A stretch of 64,000 nt of DNA from Chimonanthus salicifolius (taxonomy: Eukaryota; Streptophyta; Magnoliopsida; Laurales; Calycanthaceae), in assembly GCA_013350335.1 (NCBI GenBank), contig CM023540.1:21395828-21459827 (forward strand), written 5' to 3'. Below the pieces are notes generated by a model. The model did no database searches, was not told where the DNA came from, and saw nothing but the letters and a program-made list of their open reading frames with translations. This document shows, piece after piece, positions 39,639 through 53,500 of this stretch; within the stretch, counting starts at the first letter, position 1, and the number at the start of each line of letters is the position of its first letter. Both the position numbers and the translations under genes were made by a program.

Positions 39639-40998
39639 TAGATGAATCCAAAGGGATTGGAGTAATGGGTAGAACCTGCCGAAGCAAGAGTCCTGAGTTT
39701 AATTCACACTCCACTCTAAAGGGCCACTCTCCGTAGCAAAGAGTAAAATATCGGCTGATACGTATCATATCACCCGATATGTATCAGCCATACAATATAA
39801 ATCTCGGTTGATACTACCAATATGTATTGGATAAAATATCGGCCCATATTCTACCATATTATAAAATAATAAATAAATAAAAGAAACAAAAAAAGGCCGA
39901 TATTTAGATTAAAAAACTCTAAAAAAAATTATAAAGAAGAAAAAATAAAAAAGACAGATATTTTTTGCCCAAACATGATCGATATTTCATAATTTAAATT
40001 TCCAACTACGTTTGGTTTCTAATCTGCTGTTATTTTATTTATTTTTTGTTATTTATTGCCATTTTCAAACCAAATCTCTCCTTTTAATTTGATTTAGATT
40101 TGCATATCCTTCTTTCTTGCAAAATTGTCCCTAGAAAATCGGTTCCTCCCTACCAATCAGTTTTTTTGCAAAACTATCTCTAAAAAATTGGTTCCTTGCT
40201 ATCAATCAACGTTTTAATTTATGTTTCAATATATTAGTTAAATTGTTGTACTTTCCGTATAAATGCGTTTGACATTTAAATTTATGAAAATGAACAAGTA
40301 AATTTTAATTATTTCTGGAAAAAAAAAATGAGAGGGTGACCGTTTGATTTTTTTTAAATATCCAATAGCTCTATTTCACATTTTCACACCCCACTTTTAT
40401 CTCACATTAAACCATCGATCTTCCCAAACTAAATAAATGTTTGATATATTTGAGAGAGATTTAAAAAAAAAAAATGTTCTAAGCATTACTATGCTAGAAG
40501 TTCTAGACAATATAGTTTCCATTTTGCTTAGTTGTATCAAAAACAACTGTTAAAAAAATATTTAGACAAGTATTTCTATATTTCATAATTTAAAAATAAC
40601 ACTCATTAACTAAGTCAATAAATTGTCAAAATTATTTGTACAATTTTTTTCTAATTTTTCTACAACCTTTTCTATAATTTTTAATAATTTTATTAATAAT
40701 TTTTGAAACTCTTGATTTAGTAACTTCAAAATAACATTTGAACATGTAAATGACCGATATTTAATGAAAAAATTACATAGCCAATAAGCCCATAATTTTC
40801 CGCATTTCCTATATTTTTTTTGAATTTTTTAAAAAAATAAAAAATAAATCAGATGAGAGAGAATGATATCGGCCGTAAAAACGATATTTAAACCCCTGCT
40901 CCGTAGAGTTACCCACTGTGTGTAGGAGGCTTACACATGTCTCGAGAATTAGTCAAGTGCTCTAAGAGGCATGGATACCTTGGTCATAAAAAAAAAAA
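39639..40998 (+). mobile_element. tRNA-derived SINE split by a hAT-type insertion
   Basis: The left part has a tRNA-like head with GTAATGGGTAGAACCTGCC and a B-box-like GAGTTTAATTCAC, then ends in CTCCGTAG at 39736. The right part resumes at 40899 with the same octamer and continues AGTTACCCACTGTGTGTAGG and GTCTCGAGAATTAGTCAAGTG, ending in a run of A at about 40988-40998. AAAATGTAT occurs on both outer flanks (about 39630 and 40996), a likely SINE target duplication. Without the insert the SINE would be about 200 bp. Confidence 0.75.
39737..40898. mobile_element. Non-autonomous hAT-type element nested in a SINE, 1162 bp
   Basis: Perfect 8-bp target duplication CTCCGTAG at 39729-39736 and 40899-40906. 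The left end is CAAAGAGTAAAATATCGGCTG, a mutated CAGGGGTAAAATATCGGC; the right end is TTTAAACCCCTG. Both subterminal regions have the family's ATATCGG/CCGATAT motifs (39750-39850, 40868-40890). The interior is AT-rich without coding potential. It is the largest member of the family in the window and is clearly younger than its host SINE. Confidence 0.85.
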
Positions 40999-41197
40999 AT
41001 GTATCCACATTGATTTTTGAAAAACAATAAACATTAGCCAATATATATTGAGAACAATAGCTCCATTTAATTAATGACCACAAATATTTTATGAATACAG
41101 ACACTCAAATCAACATAATGCCTTTTTTCTAATTCAAACATTCCCCCAATTTTGACCCTCTTCAGCTTTTGACTGCATTAGATTGATCATTGAACAC

Positions 41198-41319
41198 TTA
41201 AATTCCATACTTCAGAATTCACATGTTCTGAGATGTTTATCATATCTAACCATTGTTCTTAAATTCCATACTTCAGAATTCACATGTTCTGAGATGTTTA
41301 TCATATCTAACCATTGTTC
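41198..41319. repeat. Perfect tandem duplication, 2 x 61 bp
   Basis: Units 41198-41258 and 41259-41319 are identical as far as I can read them, starting TTAAATTCCATACTTCAG. The pair lies about 240 bases downstream of the stop codon of the EamA transporter gene, possibly in its 3' UTR. Identity of the copies implies a recent duplication. Confidence 0.95.
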
Positions 41320-41557
41320 TTCAATCCACTAAAATTCAATTCACTTGGTTCCATTCATGGCATTGAATATCAGAATATCAGCATCGGGTTCCATGTTGGT
41401 TTCTTGAAAGTACTTTTACATGGTATGTACCTGCTGTTACAGTGCATCATAAATAGTATAAAAATGGAAAAAAAAAGATCTGAATACAGAGAGCATATGG
41501 AAGAGTAAAGCCAGAAGAATTTACACAGATTACAGTAACTTCAGAGGGCGAAAGAGT

Positions 41558-44500
41558 TTACTTCTTTAACAGGTCTGTAACATCTTTTCTGGATCGAACT
41601 ACTACTGTTGATACAGATAAATTGTCCCGTTTATCAGAAACCTGCATCAGTCTACTCCTTTCTTCATCTATTCCAGGCTTTTCTGGGATTGATCCCAATA
41701 TCTGAACTGTTAAGCTCCCACCTACATAATGAGGCAAGAACCAAACATTTATGAAATATTTGCAGGAGCAAAACTAGAAACAAGCCTGAATATACATGCA
41801 AAACAAAATGGATGAGATGGAATTTCTCACATTTTCTCAAGAGGAAGATTCAAATGGGTTTTTAATTTTTCTTTTAAGGAAGAAGAGTAGAGCAACTATT
41901 TGCTGCCTAGGATAGAAGTGAAGCACACAGTCAACCATTTTAGCAGGCACTCTTCAAGGGACAATCCTTTTAAACATCTAGTGAGTCACAAACTTCTATT
42001 TTACTAGAAAATTTTGAGAAACGAGTACAATCAAAATCAACTAAACGTTATCAAACTCACAACTCAATATTAACCAGTGAGGCAATCCTACCGCCCATGT
42101 TATTTTGATGGATTCCTAACCATTCAATTTATGATATAATTATATTATTGTTGTTGTTGTTGCTTGTTCTCAAATTTTCTCAAGTTTCCAACATGATCCC
42201 TTGCCATTTGTGAACTTTGAATTGGCCCACCACATCTAAATACAATATGAACATGCTCAGTTTTCCTAAATGATGTGAATCCCAGAGATTTCAAAAAATA
42301 ACTGATTTATCTACCCAGTACCAAGTGCTATTGTTTGATGAAAGATTAAGAATACAAATCTACCATTTAATTATTATTAAAGTAAACAAAAAGCAATACA
42401 GAATTCAGCTTACCTAGTACAAGTGCTGCCCCAACCCAGCCAGCAGCTTCCCACCTTTCACCAAGGAGGAACCATGCAAAAGCTGCACCCCAGACAGGCT
42501 CCAACCCATAAATTATAGCAGTTTCTGTTGCTGATACATCACACATTGCAGCCATCTGCACACAACCATCAGATGTCCACTACAAATCAATATGCACAGC
42601 CATATGTGAAAACCGAGTTCTAGTTCTAAATAATTTTCAAGCATATGATAAGCTTATATAACAAGGAAAGAAACCAAGTTCTAGCCAAATGTGCAGCTTG
42701 GGCTTCTTCCTTGTCTGACTTCCAGGATTATTCCATGACCAACATTTTACGTGGATGGAAAGAGTGTATCGGCCTTTCCTAAGTTGCTTTCCTTTTTGGG
42801 TGGGCCAGCTTTTGTGGGTGTTGGTGCTTTTGGTTTCTTTTCAGCTTTTATGTACTTAGTTTTTGCACCTTGGTGCTTTTAATATAATTTCATTTACTAT
42901 TTCAAGAAAATAAAATAAAATACTGAATAATTCATAATGGAACTCAAAAACTTTATAAATTAAAATATTTGGTACATAATTCATAATGGAACTCAAAAAA
43001 CTTTAGAAACCAACCTCTAGCCATAGGCACAAAGCTGTTGAAAATGCACCAGTGTAGATTGCAGGTACCCATGGGAATGAAGCCATCCAATCCCACATCA
43101 AGGCCCATTGACATGATAATGAGCCCAATCGATGCACATCACTAAACCCACCCATAAACAAATACCAGATTGTTGAAAATATAGCTATAACAGAGACCTG
43201 AAATCACAAGATATGTCCAAATTATATTATCATGCTACAATATAGTGCTGTAAATAATCATGTCTATGGGATAGACAATGGAACAAAGAGTAACATTTAT
43301 CAGGCTTGACGGTTCCACAACCGACTGACGTGGAGCCTTCAACCCCAACATGGCACGATTGTGGGACATGAGAGTCAATTAATTAGGTGGGATCCATGTA
43401 TGTTTCCTGATCCAAAAATCATAGCAAACCAGGTTGCCTGCAATATGTAAAACAAAATGGAACTTTCAATTCTTTCATATCCCTGTTTATTTGTTTTGAG
43501 CACTTTAGTCCAGCAAATGACAAGTGTGCCCTATCTTCTGAGCCAGGAAATCTATATAGACTGTTAAATATGTAATTTACTTTTAACATAAGGATAGTTT
43601 AGACTTTATGTTTCTCTAATTCTAATTAGGGTTTAGTGATTCTTTATAAGTCATCTCTTTGTATTATTCAGATTATTGAATAAACAGTTCTTTCATGGTA
43701 TCCCGAGCTGAGTTCGATTCCTAGCATCGCATCCACCGCGTCCGCTCTTGCATCGCTTCAGCCAGATTTTGCATCGCATTCGAACCGATCTGAGATCCGA
43801 TTTGCAACCAGCCCTCTGTGATTCGATTCCGCTCTGCAACCAGCCCTCTGAGATCAGAACCGATCTGAGATCCGGTCACAGCACCTGCTCTTGCTTCCGC
43901 CAGTCTAAGATCTGATTCCGATCTGTAATCCGATCTGCAACCAGCCTTCTTGCCGTCATCGCTGCTTCGATCTGCCCTTTGCAGCCCTCTGAGATCCTCT
44001 TGCTGTCATCGCCGCTCAGATCTGCGCGGCCGTTACCAGACCCCTTCTTGCAGCCGAACCGATCTGAGATCTGGTCACAGCACCCTGTTCTTGCTTCCGT
44101 CCGTCTGAGATCTGATTCCGATCTGCCATCCGATCTGCAACCAGCCTTCTTGCCGTCATCACCGTTCCGATCTGCCCTTTGCAGCCCTCTGAGATTTGTA
44201 CGCCGTCAGATCCCGGCCCTGCTCTTGCTTCCGCTCGTGTACTTGTACACAGTGCTGCAGACGTTTCTCTTTTGCTTGCCCAGTTCAGCACCTTTGTTTT
44301 GCAATTTCGTTACCAAGGCCGGTGAACGTGACGATTCTCTTCAAGCCATTAGTGTAAAATTGAATGAAAATAATTACACTTATTGGGCCTATGTTATGCA
44401 GAATTTTTTGACGGGAAAAAACATGTGGGGTTACATGTCTGGTGCCATTGTTGCTCCCACCAATACCAAAGCAGATGATTATGCTCAATCTTTAGTTCAT

Positions 44501-47500
44501 TGGACTACAAATAATTCCAAAATTATCACCTGGATCAATAACTCTGTTGAGCTCTCCATTGGTATGCAACTCGCCAAGTTCTCCACCGCCAAAGCTATTT
44601 GGGATCACTTAGAGAGGTTGTACACGCAATCTAACTTCGCTAAAAGATATCAACTCGAGAATGACATTGTGATGGTTCGCCAGGGAGATCTGAGCATTCA
44701 ACAGATTTATTCTGTCATGACTAGTTTTTGGGATCAACTTGCATTAACAAAACCTGCGGGTCTTAGTTCCATCGCCCTTTATTGCACTTATCGAGAAGAA
44801 GGGCGCCTTGTTCAATTTTTATCAGCTCTTCGGGATGATTTTGAAGCACTTCGAGGTTCCATTCTTCATCGTAGTCCACTTCCCTCTGTCGATGCGGTGC
44901 TCCACGAACTGTTAGCGGAAGAAGTTCGCTTCAAGTCTCATGCTGGAAATGGTCTTTCATCTATGTCTCGTCAGACTGTCTTAGCTGTGCCATCTAAATC
45001 ATTTTCTAGTTCACAGCCACGACAACGCCAAGGTGGGCGTATTGCCATTGATGATTGCAGTTACTGTAAGCAGAAGGGTCATTGGAAGGCACAATGTCCT
45101 CTGTTAATGAAAAGACAACAACAATCTGTGCCCCCACCAAAGCAGCATCGCATAGCCAATGTTGTTACATCTGGAAATGAAGCTTCACCTTCTACTCCTT
45201 CACTGTCCAGCCTTGCCGATCAGTTGCAGCAGTTTCTCCATTCTCATCAGTCTAATGCATTGTCCACTGTTTCTCCATCCATAGGTTTGCCTCCTTCCGC
45301 TTCTTCAGGTATTTCTCCCTCCACATGGTCTTCGACTCTGGAGCCACTCATCACATGTCTAATGATATTTCTTTGTTTACGTCTTTATCCCCTTCTCATT
45401 CATATGCTTCTGTGCTCACTGCCAATGGTACTCCCATGCCATTAGCAGGTGTTGGTTCTATTCTGTCTTCTCCTTTATGTCTCTCTAATGTTTATTGCAT
45501 TCCTCATCTTACTTTAAATTTGATCTCAATCAGTCAGTTATGTGATTCTGGATACGCTGTTCATTTTTCTCCCACTTCGTGTTCTGTGCAGGATCCCCAT
45601 TCCAAGAGGCTGATTGGGACTGGCCGTAGAGAAGGAGGATTATACGTGTTAGAGCAGCTTCGGGTTCCTGATGTCGCAGCTTCTTCAGTTGATTTGTCGT
45701 CTTTCCGTTTGAGTCCTAGTTCTTCTAGTTTTTATTTATGGCATTCTCGGCTTGGCCATGTTTCTAGTTCACGTTTGAAATATTTAGCCTCTACAGGAGC
45801 TTTAGGAAATTTACATTGTCGTGACATTTCTAATTGCAGTGGTTGTAAACTTGCAAAATTTTCTGCTTTGCCTTTTAATAATAGTTCATCTATCTCTCTT
45901 GCTCCTTTTGATTTAATTCATTCTGATGTGTGGGGACCAGCTCCTATTACCACAAAAGGAGGGTCCCGCTATTATGTGTCTTTTATTGATGACTATTCTC
46001 GTTATTGTTGGATTTATTTGATGAAACGTCGGTCGGAATTCTTTACTATTTTTCAAAATTTTCGTTCACTCGTTCGTACACAGTTTTCTACCACCATTAA
46101 ATGTTTTCGAGGTGATTTGGGTGGAGAGTATACCTCTGGTAATTTTTCTCAATTACTTGCATCTGATGGAACCATTCATCAGTCCTCTTGCACTGACACT
46201 CCCGAGCAAAATGGAGTTGCGGAAAGAAAACACAGGCATATCATTGAAACTGCTCGCTCTTTGTTACTCTCTGCCAGTGTTCCTAGCACCTTTTGGGGAG
46301 AAGCAGTTCTCACTGCAACTCATGTGATCAACAGAATTCCTTCTGTCGTCACTTCTGCCAAGTCTCCATTTGAACGGTTATATGGTAAAATTCCAGAATA
46401 TTTTTCTTTGAAAGTTTTTGGTTGTACATGCTTTGTGCTTCGTCCTCATAATGAGCGCACTAAACTATCTGCCCGCTCTGCCATGTGTGTTTTTCTGGGT
46501 TATGGTGAGGGACAAAAAGGATATCGATATTATGATCCTGTTGCACACAAATTGTATGTTTCTCGTCATGTTGTTTTTCTTGAACATATTCCTTTCTATT
46601 CTATTTCATCTAACTCTGTCAATGTTCCTCACTCTGAGCTCCTATACATTGATCCTTTCTCTGTTGTTGATGATTTGTGTGTGTCTGATAAGGTGTCTGC
46701 ATTGCCTAACTTTGTTTCTTCTATTTCTTCTACTCCTGTTCAAGCTGTATCATCTGCAGATATTAATCCTCCCTCTCCCCCGGCTGACTCTCCTTCACCC
46801 TTTAATGATGTGGATCTTGCTACTCCTCGTGTTTCTTCGAGAGTTCGTAAGCCTCCAAATCGGTTTGGCAATTCTCATGATGATTTTGGTTTTTCTTGTT
46901 ACTCTACTTCCTTTTCTTCCTTTCTCACTTCCATTCATACTTTGTCTGAACCAACCTCCTATAAGGAGGCTATTTGTGATCCTCTTTGGCAGCAGGCTAT
47001 GGATGAAGAACTTTCTGCATTGCATAAGACTGGTACATGGGATTTAGTACCTCTTCCTCCAGACAAGCATGCCATTGGTTGCAAATGGGTGTACAAAATT
47101 AAGACCAAGTCTGATGGTTCCGTGGAGCGCTATAAGGCCCGTTTGGTTGCTAAGGGTTTTGCACAAGAATATGGCATTGATTATGATGAGACTTTTGCCC
47201 CTGTTGCAAAAATGACATCTGTTCGTACTTTGATTGCAGTCGCCTCTGTTCATCAATGGAGTTTGTCACAGCTGGATGTTAAAAATGCCTTTCTTAATGG
47301 CGATCTCTCTGAAGAAGTTTATATGACTCCTCCTCCTGGAGTTTCTCATAATCATGGGGAAGTATGTAAACTTCGAAAGGCATTATATGGTCTAAAACAG
47401 GCACCTCGTGCCTGGTTTGAAAAGTTCTCCACAGTGATTGTTTCTCTTGGCTTTCAATCCAGTGCTCATGACTCAGCACTCTTTGTTCGTTCTACGTCTG

Positions 47501-50500
47501 CTGGACGTATTCTCCTCCTTTTGTATGTTGATGATATGATCGTGACTGGTGATGATCTTGATGGTATTGCACAATTGAAGGTTCAGTTGCACAGACGATT
47601 TGAAATGAAAGACTTGGGGATGTTGCGATACTTTCTTGGGATAGAAGTTGCCAAGTCTCCAAAAGGCTACCTACTTTCCCAATCTAAATATACTGCAGAT
47701 ATTCTTCAGAAAGCTCGTATTACTGACACCAGACCTGTTGCGACGCCTTTAGAGCTTAATGTTAGTTATGCTTTATCTGACGGTGTACCTTTAGTCGATC
47801 CTACATTGTATCGCACTATTGTTGGGAGTTTGGTTTATCTCATCATTACACGGCCTGACATTGCATATGCAGTTCATATTGTAAGCCAGTTTGTCTCCTC
47901 ACCAACTACTTTTCATTGGGCCGCTGTTGTTCGTATTTTGCAGTATATTCGTGGAACTTTACATCAAAGTTTGTTGATTCCCTCATCATCCACCTTAGAG
48001 CTACGTGCGTTCTTTGATGCTGGATGGGCAGGTGATCCTTCTGATCGCAAATCTACTACTGGGTTTTGTGTCTTTCTGGGTGATTCTCTCATTTCCTGGA
48101 AAAGCAAAAAAACAAGATGTTGTTGCTCGTTCGTCTGCTGAGGCCGAGTATCGAGCTATGGCCTCCACCACTGCTGAGATTGTTTGGCTTCGTTGGTTGC
48201 TTGCAGACATGGGAGTTTCACTCACTGCCCCTACTCCTATGTACTGTGATAACAAAAGTGCTATTCAAATTGCACATAATTCAGTTTTTCATGAGCGCAC
48301 CAAGCATATTGAGTTGGACTGCCATTTTGTTCGCCATCATCTACAGATTGGCACTCCTTCTCTCCCATATGTCTCTTCTGTCATGCAGCTGGCTGATTTC
48401 TTCACGAAGTCCCACACTGTTACACGTTTTCAGTTTGTTCTTGACAAACTCTCGATGCTTAACACTGTCACATCGTGAATTTGAGGGCGGGTGTTAAATA
48501 TGTAATTTACTTTTAACATAAGGGTAGTTTAGACTTTATGTTTCTCTAATTCTAATTAGGGTTTAGTGATTCTTTATAAGTCATCTCTTTGTATTATTCA
48601 GATTATTGAATAAACAGTTCTTTCATAGACAACACCCAATGGACTGCTCAGACTTCCAGATATTTGATGGGTTTGCACTGGTCCATATGAGTGAATCAGT
48701 TTCTATGAATGTGAGTGAATAAGCAAAAGCTTTATGGTTTGTGGGAACCGCTACCTCGTATCCAAGGAGAGGTAACAAACTTTCTTTCTTCATAATTCTT
48801 GAAAAATGCTCAGTTCTAAGCATATGGATACCAAAAAACACTGCACTCGAGATGTTCAATATGTCTCCAACCTGAAACAGATTAATAAAAATGCTGTAAA
48901 TGCATATGGAGACTGACAGCAACAAACCTGTGATAAATGACAAGCTGCATTTGTACTCTTCTAGACTGAATGCATAAAAATAGCCAGCAATTACTTGAGC
49001 AGTGCTTACACTCGGAGGAGATCCACTTGATTCCAGCATCATGACCCCCATGAGAGACATGAGAGCTCCAAACCAGGTATGGGCAGGCACTGTTGCTCCA
49101 AACATGCCATCAATTAAGGGTACCACAACTACCTGCTCAAGTGACAAAAACCTTAAGCTACTTTCTATAGCTTTTTTTGTTTCTGCCCATTAATAAGCGT
49201 TTTAGTTTTGAGGCATAAAACCACATGGATTTGGCACTGCTGCTGTAACATATGCTCTTCTTCATTTTTAATAAAACCTTTCTACCATCAATTAAAACAA
49301 AAAATATCACAATCAGAAGACATTTTTTCTTTTCTTTTTTTCCTTTTCAAAAGGAGAAATGTTTTGCCCTCTCCATTTTTTGTTGGATGAGGAAAGCTAC
49401 AGCAGGCCCTGAAAATAACAGCATCCAGTTCATTCGGTCAGGCCCATCATCTGGTGTGATATGCCCTAATGTTTCTCCTATCAAATGTGGTGGTGACTTG
49501 GAAATAGGCAACTACTAAAAATGCTCCACATTTGACAAGAGCAAACCAGAAATATAGGGGCAATTTTCCAGGTATTTCCCATCCATAATAGAGTTAATCA
49601 TATGAACCAGAAACCCAAAAGATAGGCCCATCCAAGAATGTTCTGAAAATCAAGTATCAATAAAAGATAGCACATTTACTAACACGTGTAAGAGTATCAC
49701 ACAGAACTTGACTGAACTTACGGTGAAGGCAGAAATGAATGATGCACGTCCAGCATCAGAAGTTAGCATTCCAAGGGCCTGAGCAAGGTAGCCCAAACTG
49801 ACCCAGAAGCCCAGCTCAATTCCTGCAGCACGTGTTTGGCCATCCCCACGTGCTCGTAATATGAATGGCAAAAATGGGATGGAAAAAACAGCAAATCGGA
49901 CAAAAGTGAAGAGTGCTGGATTCATAATCTCTTCAACCTCTTTAATGACTGGAATGTCACTTGCTGAAAAGACAAGTTAAATTAGCAAATTAGAAACATT
50001 TTTCTTATCATGAAACATAAGGACCACAAGTTGAATGATAACTGCACTAGAATTGGCAGTTTTTTTGCCAAAAGAGGCACCTTCTATTTAATTTTTTAGA
50101 TAAAACATAAATGCATTGCAGATGTTGCATGAATATGATATGTCTCTAGCATGTTGATTTCACCTTTGGCCATCAGATGGTAACTATATATCATGTTCGG
50201 CCATCATCTGACAAAAGCATCCAAATTTAGGCACCATTTGACAGTCCACTAAATTTGTTATGAAGTGGCTCTGCTTTCACACATAGCTGATTTTCTGCTT
50301 CTGCCCAAAAATGCAAGTAACAGAATTATGTGCCTACCGTTTTGGGCAGAAAAGCATCCAACCACTACAAATGGAGGGGCATCCAAATACACCACCAGTC
50401 AGTTTTAAAAATTAAAAAAAAAAAATTCCTCCAATCCAAACTAAAAATTAAAATGGCTTGGAAACATGTTAACACACATCCATTCGTGCAACCTAGACAG

Positions 50501-53500
50501 GCTTTTCTTGAATGAATCCCATGCTCTTCTGTTGATTCTTCCTTTTCTTGCAAATTGTTGATCCTAACTTTCCACACACATACAGATTTTTCTTGAATGA
50601 ATCCCATATCTTCTGTTGATTGTTAACAATTTTCTTCTTCCTGTTCATGCAAATTGTTGCTCCTCGTTTTGTGCAAACACACACAAGAACACTCATAGAC
50701 AGGCTTTTTTTTTTTTTTTGGAAAGGTCATATTTTATCCACAAAATAAAGGAAACTTTACAAAAAAACTCCACAAAAATGGGCAAGACACGCCTGCCACC
50801 CCCCTCCCCTCAACCCAAGAAGATTATATAGATTTTTTACAACATCAGACATAATAAGCCTTGTCTAGCCGTTTCGTCAGCTACAAAATTCGCTGCTCTA
50901 GGAACCCATGAGACCCTAAAACCATTTTAAGGGATGGCATGATGAATCCTATCAACTTTATCCAGAAATATCCATGGACAACTCGAGCTCGATGCCCAAC
51001 CCAGAATCACCTTGGAATCTCCTAGGGTGCCCCCCCAACAGCTCCCAACTCCTCCATCTAAAGGACCTCTCACCAACAGGCATGCAGCTCCGCTTCAATA
51101 GGTCATAGACAGGCTTTTCTTGAACAAATCGCATGATCTTCTGTTGATTCCTCCCTGCTTTCTTCTTTTTGTTCATGCAAATCATTAGTCAATTGTATGA
51201 CCATCAAGGAACCTTTTTGTCAATTTCTTTAATTCCAAGAGATTTGTTTTGAATTGCTCGATAATTTGGACATCTTAAATTCACTATGATGCTGGTGTTT
51301 TTGGCATATGGAGATTCTAAATGTAGAGATTCTAAAAATGGGAGATTGTGAGAAATCTACTCAAATGAAATCTTACTACCTGGTTTCTTAATTTGTTATA
51401 GGAGGGAGAGATTGGTAATAGTCAGAGCTAAGAAGGTTAACACTAAGAGAAGATCTCTTTATATAAGGTCTTCCCCTTAGCTTAAAACTCACATTTCCTG
51501 GACATAATTGATCATAATCTACTTGCTACTAAATATTCAAATTGAAATCTCTAGAAATCCAAGGCTAGAACTTTCTATTTGAGCTGAATGGTAAGACTCA
51601 AAGCAAACCATAAGAAACTGCAGTCATTAAGTGGATAGGCTACATGCGGAACCCTACATTAGGCATAACTTAACATTTGACTATTTAGTACAGATGATTA
51701 ATACCTTCGTATCTTTTCAAGATCAACACCTGACAAAACACAACCCCCCACCCCACCTCTTTTGTCCCAAAAAAGAAAACAAAATGTTAAATGTTGCTAA
51801 CAGTAGGGCTCACATGATGGTCAACCCAAACTACTTCGCACACCATGAAACCCTCTAGGAAAATCTAGTCAAACCAGAGGTACCCCAACTCATTCTCACT
51901 GTTGGATCAAGAATCAAACCAGAATTTAAAAATCACCCAGATGGATACCCGCTCATCGCCTGAGTGCATGACCCCTATGTGGGGCCCATGGGATGATCAG
52001 TCCAAACTAATCAATACATCATTTTACTTCCATGAATTCAAATCAAGGGCCATTGTCCATCCTATTTATCCTTGTCATTGGACTGAGCGTCAACGATATA
52101 AATATTTATTGAATAATTTAAATTTGATACTCAAAATCAAGATTTAGGATGATCTAAACTCTAAAGGGACTCACTTTGGACAATATGATAGTGCACATGA
52201 TTTCTTATCATCCATCACTTTCTCCATGTTGGAGAGTCCAACCTATCATTTACCACATCAACCTAATAAGAACCTGAACTTCTTAGAGTGCAGGAGAATT
52301 AATAAACCCCCTACAGTCAAACGTCTGTGCAATTTTATAATTCTCACTCTAGAATTCATAATTATAAGATACCAAATTCTATTGGGGTTTTCATAAGCTC
52401 CACAGGGGAGAAAACCACCCAAAAAACCCAAAGGGCCTGTTTCTAGACATTTTCAGTAGATTTTATGATTCTCTAAATTCCCAAAGTATCAAATTTGTAA
52501 ATCTCCAATTTGGAAAAGTCTTGAACTAGCCTTTTCAGTGTGTTTTGAAGGTTGGAATCTAAGTTATCCAGGTATCCAACATTTGGAATTCCAATTGGCA
52601 ATGCTATAAGCACCTGAGGAATGTACCTTTTTTTACCTGGGTACTGATATGGTGTGCCAAATTTGGTTGGTCACTTGTTTTTTAAAGTGCTACAAAGGAT
52701 GTACAATCATGTGAGGTGCATGTCAGCAGGGTGGGTTTTCTTTTATTTTTTATGGTGATAATGTGTTAGCGGTAAAAATCTGGGTACACTCGCTGGGTAC
52801 CTACAGCATTTTCCATTCCAAAATAACACGGTCAGATAGGTATTCACAAATTCCCACCTGAAAAATAAGAATTCTTACACAATTCCCAGTGAGAATATCT
52901 GTTTCAACAAATATGAAACTTTCTAGCGAATTTTGTAAATTCAGAATAAATCCCAATTCCAACCAAGAATCCCAGGCTACTAAACGTTTCACAGAGAGTC
53001 TCATACAAATCAATTGAATCAGAAACAAAAGGTTTGAAAAGAGACAAAGGCGTTACCGTATATAACAGTGAGGACGTTGAGTAAGATGATGCTCCTGACT
53101 TTCTTAGATGCAAAGAAGATCCCCTTCCACAGTGGCTTCTTCCCAAACAGCAGCTTCAAACACGCTCTCCTCAACCGCCGCAATCGCAGGATGGGGCGGA
53201 AACCATTGGGCTCTTTCTCATCACTCTCAACAAGGACAAAGCTCCCGTCGGCCAAGCGACCAATTTGGGTCGATGACTTCCTCGACCGATTTCTGGCCGA
53301 GGAATCTGAAGTGGGGTTTCTTATAGACTCGTTATTGGTTCTTTTTCTGCTTCTATCTGAAGAAGATGCAGGAGGGGAAGAGTCTAAGGAGAAATGGGTG
53401 ACACGGGTTCTTCTGCTCTTGCGTTGGAAGGAGGAAGAAGATGATGATGATGAAGAACATGAGGATGATGATGGAGTAGAAGCAGAACTAGAAGGATTGC

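Larger units (their letters stand above)
43562..48625 (+). mobile_element. Young full-length Ty1/copia LTR retrotransposon, 5064 bp
   Basis: Two 134-bp LTRs that differ at one position bound a gag-pol interior in the order gag, protease, integrase, reverse transcriptase, RNase H, as in Ty1/copia. The target duplication TAGAC is perfect (43557-43561 and 48626-48630). A primer-binding site follows the 5' LTR and a purine-rich tract precedes the 3' LTR. Short LTRs and short total length fit the Ale/Retrofit lineage (inference). The element lies antisense in intron 4 of the EamA transporter gene. Two single-base frame breaks affect the coding region. Confidence 0.97.
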
